Shown here: positions 27,887 through 29,890 of the stretch, one piece after another
How the letters are laid out: each line of letters begins with the position of its first letter
Position numbering within the stretch: position 1 is the first letter of the stretch
Assembly (NCBI GenBank): GCA_030407315.1
Contig: JALQPE010000563.1
Coordinates: 1-29,890 of the forward strand
DNA length: 29,890 nt
Source: Asparagopsis taxiformis
Taxonomy: Eukaryota > Rhodophyta > Florideophyceae > Bonnemaisoniales > Bonnemaisoniaceae
Reading direction: 5' to 3'
Position numbers and translations under genes: made by a program
Notes under the pieces: model-generated
Told to the model about the DNA's origin: nothing
The model's database searches: none
What the model saw: the letters and a program-made list of their open reading frames with translations, nothing else

Positions 27887-28228
27887 ATGACAGACAGTAC
27901 AATAAATGGCTCCTCCACTTCTTCATACTTACTGGACTCTGGCGCTATACCGACGCATTTACGTCACCCACAACCGACTATGACCCCACACACCAATCCC
28001 TCCATAACGGCCAACGGCGACCATGCGCTCACAACACATCAAGGACCAGCCACCATCCGTGTTAACAACGACACAATATTCAACATACCTCAAGCAGTAT
28101 GTCTCCCCAACGCACATCACAACCTCCTTTCAGTAGGCCAGCTCACATCCAATCACGATGTTTGTTTTCCAAAACAAGCTGCATACATAACGAGGCCACA
28201 ACCTCCTCCACCCCCAGGGATCACCTAA
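27887..28228 (+). pseudogene. Copia aspartic protease segment
   Basis: YLLDSGAIPTHL carries the DSGA active site at 27935-27946, as in the copia LDSGATxH signature. ITANGDHALTTHQGPATIR and HNLLSVGQL follow, the usual lead into the GAG-pre-integrase domain. The frame ends at a stop at 28228. A long C-rich stretch with no continuous frame follows before the integrase, so the polyprotein is broken here. Confidence 0.8.
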
Positions 28229-28819
28229 GCCAAAGCCACAAGACGAAACGGGCTTTACTTCCTCACTACTACTCGTGGCATCAAGCGCAAACGCGACCAC
28301 TCACATACTACCACAAGACCCCCCACAACCCACTTTATCTCCCAATGTCATGGCATACGCACTCTTCGACCGCCGGATACCTCTGGCAAATCCTCTACAC
28401 AACCGCGGAACACACCCCAGAGCCACACACCACCGTGCCCAAACCATTCCGCGCTGCAACACGCAATACCGCACGCACTAAAAATCGCGTTTCCCATATC
28501 CCGCCTAGTAATTTCCGTCAACCTCCCAGCAAGCGTCTACCCCCTCCACAAAGAACCATCCTCAACCCCAGTCCCTCATCACGCAGAACAAATACGCAAC
28601 AACCTACCACCGCTATACAGGTAACCGCACCAAACCAACTGCTAGACCACCCTCACCATCCCGTCAACTAAACCCTTTTCGATACCCCCCAACCCACCCC
28701 TTCCCGGTCTCTTCCACGAACACAAAACATCGCCCCTGCCACACAACTAACAAGACACTTCAAACAATGCCCACACAGCAAGTCACACCTTCAATTGTAT
28801 TACAAAAACCACACACACG

Positions 28820-29890
28820 CACTGTCCAGGACTATCATAATTGGCACCTTCGTCTTGGCCACTTACACCCCTCACGCATCCATCACTAGCCATCAAAGGA
28901 CTTGTCACTGGCCTCCCCAATACCTTGAAAGAACCACCGCCAAAAATTACCTGCACTGGATGCGCAGTTGGTAAACAAGTTTCAGCCCCTTTCTATTCCA
29001 GACCACGTATAGCCTCCCTGTGTTCCCACATCCACACTGACATATGCGGGCCATTTCGAGTCGAATCCCTCGAAAAAAACCTATACTTTGCAACGTTCAT
29101 AGACGAATTCAGCCGATACCTCCATGTTCACATTGCACCACGCAAAAATCTGGCGGCAGCATACATCAAAGACTTCATATCACATATACACCACACTACC
29201 CCATATCGCATAACTGACATCACCATGGACAATGGCCGCGAATACTTCTCCAAAGATCTCCAAACCTTCTACAACCAAAATCATGTCGCTACGCACCCCA
29301 CCACACCCTATACACCGCAAGAGAATTCCTTAGCCGAAAGAGTCAACGAACTCTTCTAGAAACTGTCCGCTCAATGCTCCACTCCTCCAAATTGTCACAC
29401 CACCTCTGGGATTATGCACTACGCGCCGCCACTGAGCATCACAATCACGCCCCCCATTCAGCCCATGGCCAAACTCCCTATCACTCTGGACTAATTCCAT
29501 TCCCGACGTCCCCCTCAATTTTCTCACATTTGTTGGCAATATGGTTTCGTCTACAACCGCCAGCCTATCACCAACTGCAACCCAGAGCGACATTAATGCA
29601 ATACTTAGGGCGTTATGATGCAATCACTACTATGTATACGACAAATCTACCTGCACAGTGTCACGATGCAGGGTTCACGACTTCAAGCTGTATGATCCAC
29701 ATACCGACCCGACTAAAACGGTACCAACCCATCCACACAAATACCAAGCACATATACAGCACAACTCCTTCCGCACCCCACGTTTACATCACCCAAAACC
29801 TCTCTGAAGCCTGCAATGCGCCCGATAGTGCGGGATGGGCAAAGTCATGGAACGCAGAACTCGATAACCTCGAACATAGAGGCACGATTA
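28820..29890 (+). pseudogene. Copia integrase and start of reverse transcriptase, frameshifted
   Basis: WHLRLGHLHPSRI near 28840 is the GAG-pre-integrase motif, interrupted by a TAG at about 28887. From 28841 a clean frame gives the zinc-binding CTGCAVGK pair and the integrase core. The catalytic residues are Asp at 29039 (HTDICGPF), Asp at 29228 (TMDNGREYF) and Glu at 29336 (SLAERVN), with 35 residues between the last two (D,D-35-E). A stop at 29357-29359 follows a one-base shift. The next frame resumes at about 29344 with RTLLETVRSMLHSSKLSHHL and HHNHAPHSAHGQTPYHSG. At 29820-29890, GWAKSWNAELDNLEHRGTI is the beginning of the copia reverse transcriptase, cut by the window end. Confidence 0.85.

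Larger units (their letters stand above)
26129..29890 (+). mobile_element. Ty1/copia LTR retrotransposon, 5' part, coding region degenerate
   Basis: In order: 5' LTR, primer binding site, Gag, aspartic protease, GAG-pre-integrase, integrase, start of reverse transcriptase. Integrase before reverse transcriptase defines the Ty1/copia (Pseudoviridae-like) order. Most of the reverse transcriptase, RNase H and the 3' LTR lie beyond the window. Numerous frameshifts and stops show that this copy cannot make its polyprotein as written, although the LTR ends and primer site are well preserved. The + strand of the coding part is strikingly C- and A-rich and G-poor compared with flanking DNA. Confidence 0.92.

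Overview
The window looks like nuclear DNA from an intron-poor eukaryote, most likely an alga or another protist. The evidence is eukaryotic: a tRNA-Ser with an intron at the canonical position, TATA boxes upstream of several genes, AATAAA signals just after several stop codons, signal peptides and N-glycosylation sequons, and relics of both Ty3/gypsy and Ty1/copia retrotransposons. Long uninterrupted reading frames, a large Sel1-repeat protein and lineage-specific secreted proteins would fit a red alga, but the sequence alone does not prove this and I hold it with low confidence.

Layout. 0.2-4.7 kb holds a small secreted-protein frame and two convergent paralogues (1165-2778 + and 3578-4562 -). 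Both are cysteine-free secreted proteins built from tandem units with an RQ-x-x-PS...RP..HGDD...RKER..Y core. 6.0-9.7 kb holds a GC-rich SAM methyltransferase (-), a secreted protein with a duplicated domain and a Cys-rich tail (+, frameshifted), and a convergent secreted protein (-). 10.0-13.5 kb holds a stop-riddled secreted-protein-like frame, an intact 476-residue secreted glycoprotein and a frameshifted FkbM-type methyltransferase. 13.5-17.0 kb is repeat debris with a Ty3/gypsy reverse-transcriptase relic. 17.2-19.4 kb holds an intact FkbM paralogue and a second member of the secreted family first met at 8.4-9.7 kb. 20.3-22.2 kb is a 16-unit Sel1-repeat gene (-). 24.5 kb is tRNA-Ser(GCT). 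24.7-26.0 kb holds degraded frames on the - strand. 26129-29890 is the 5' part of a Ty1/copia element (complete LTR, primer binding site, Gag, protease, integrase, start of reverse transcriptase) that runs off the window.

How the genes fit together. Most genes encode secretory-pathway products, as secreted proteins or probable type II membrane enzymes, and several are duplicated inside the window (repeat polyproteins, FkbM pair, WxxCG secreted pair). This suggests a fast-evolving, transposon-rich neighbourhood of lineage-specific secreted proteins. The strongest novelty candidate is the convergent repeat-polyprotein pair, which resembles a multi-copy peptide precursor. A second theme is that several otherwise healthy genes each lack one base. 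That is either recent pseudogenisation or uncorrected deletion error in the assembly, and the two cannot be told apart without reads.
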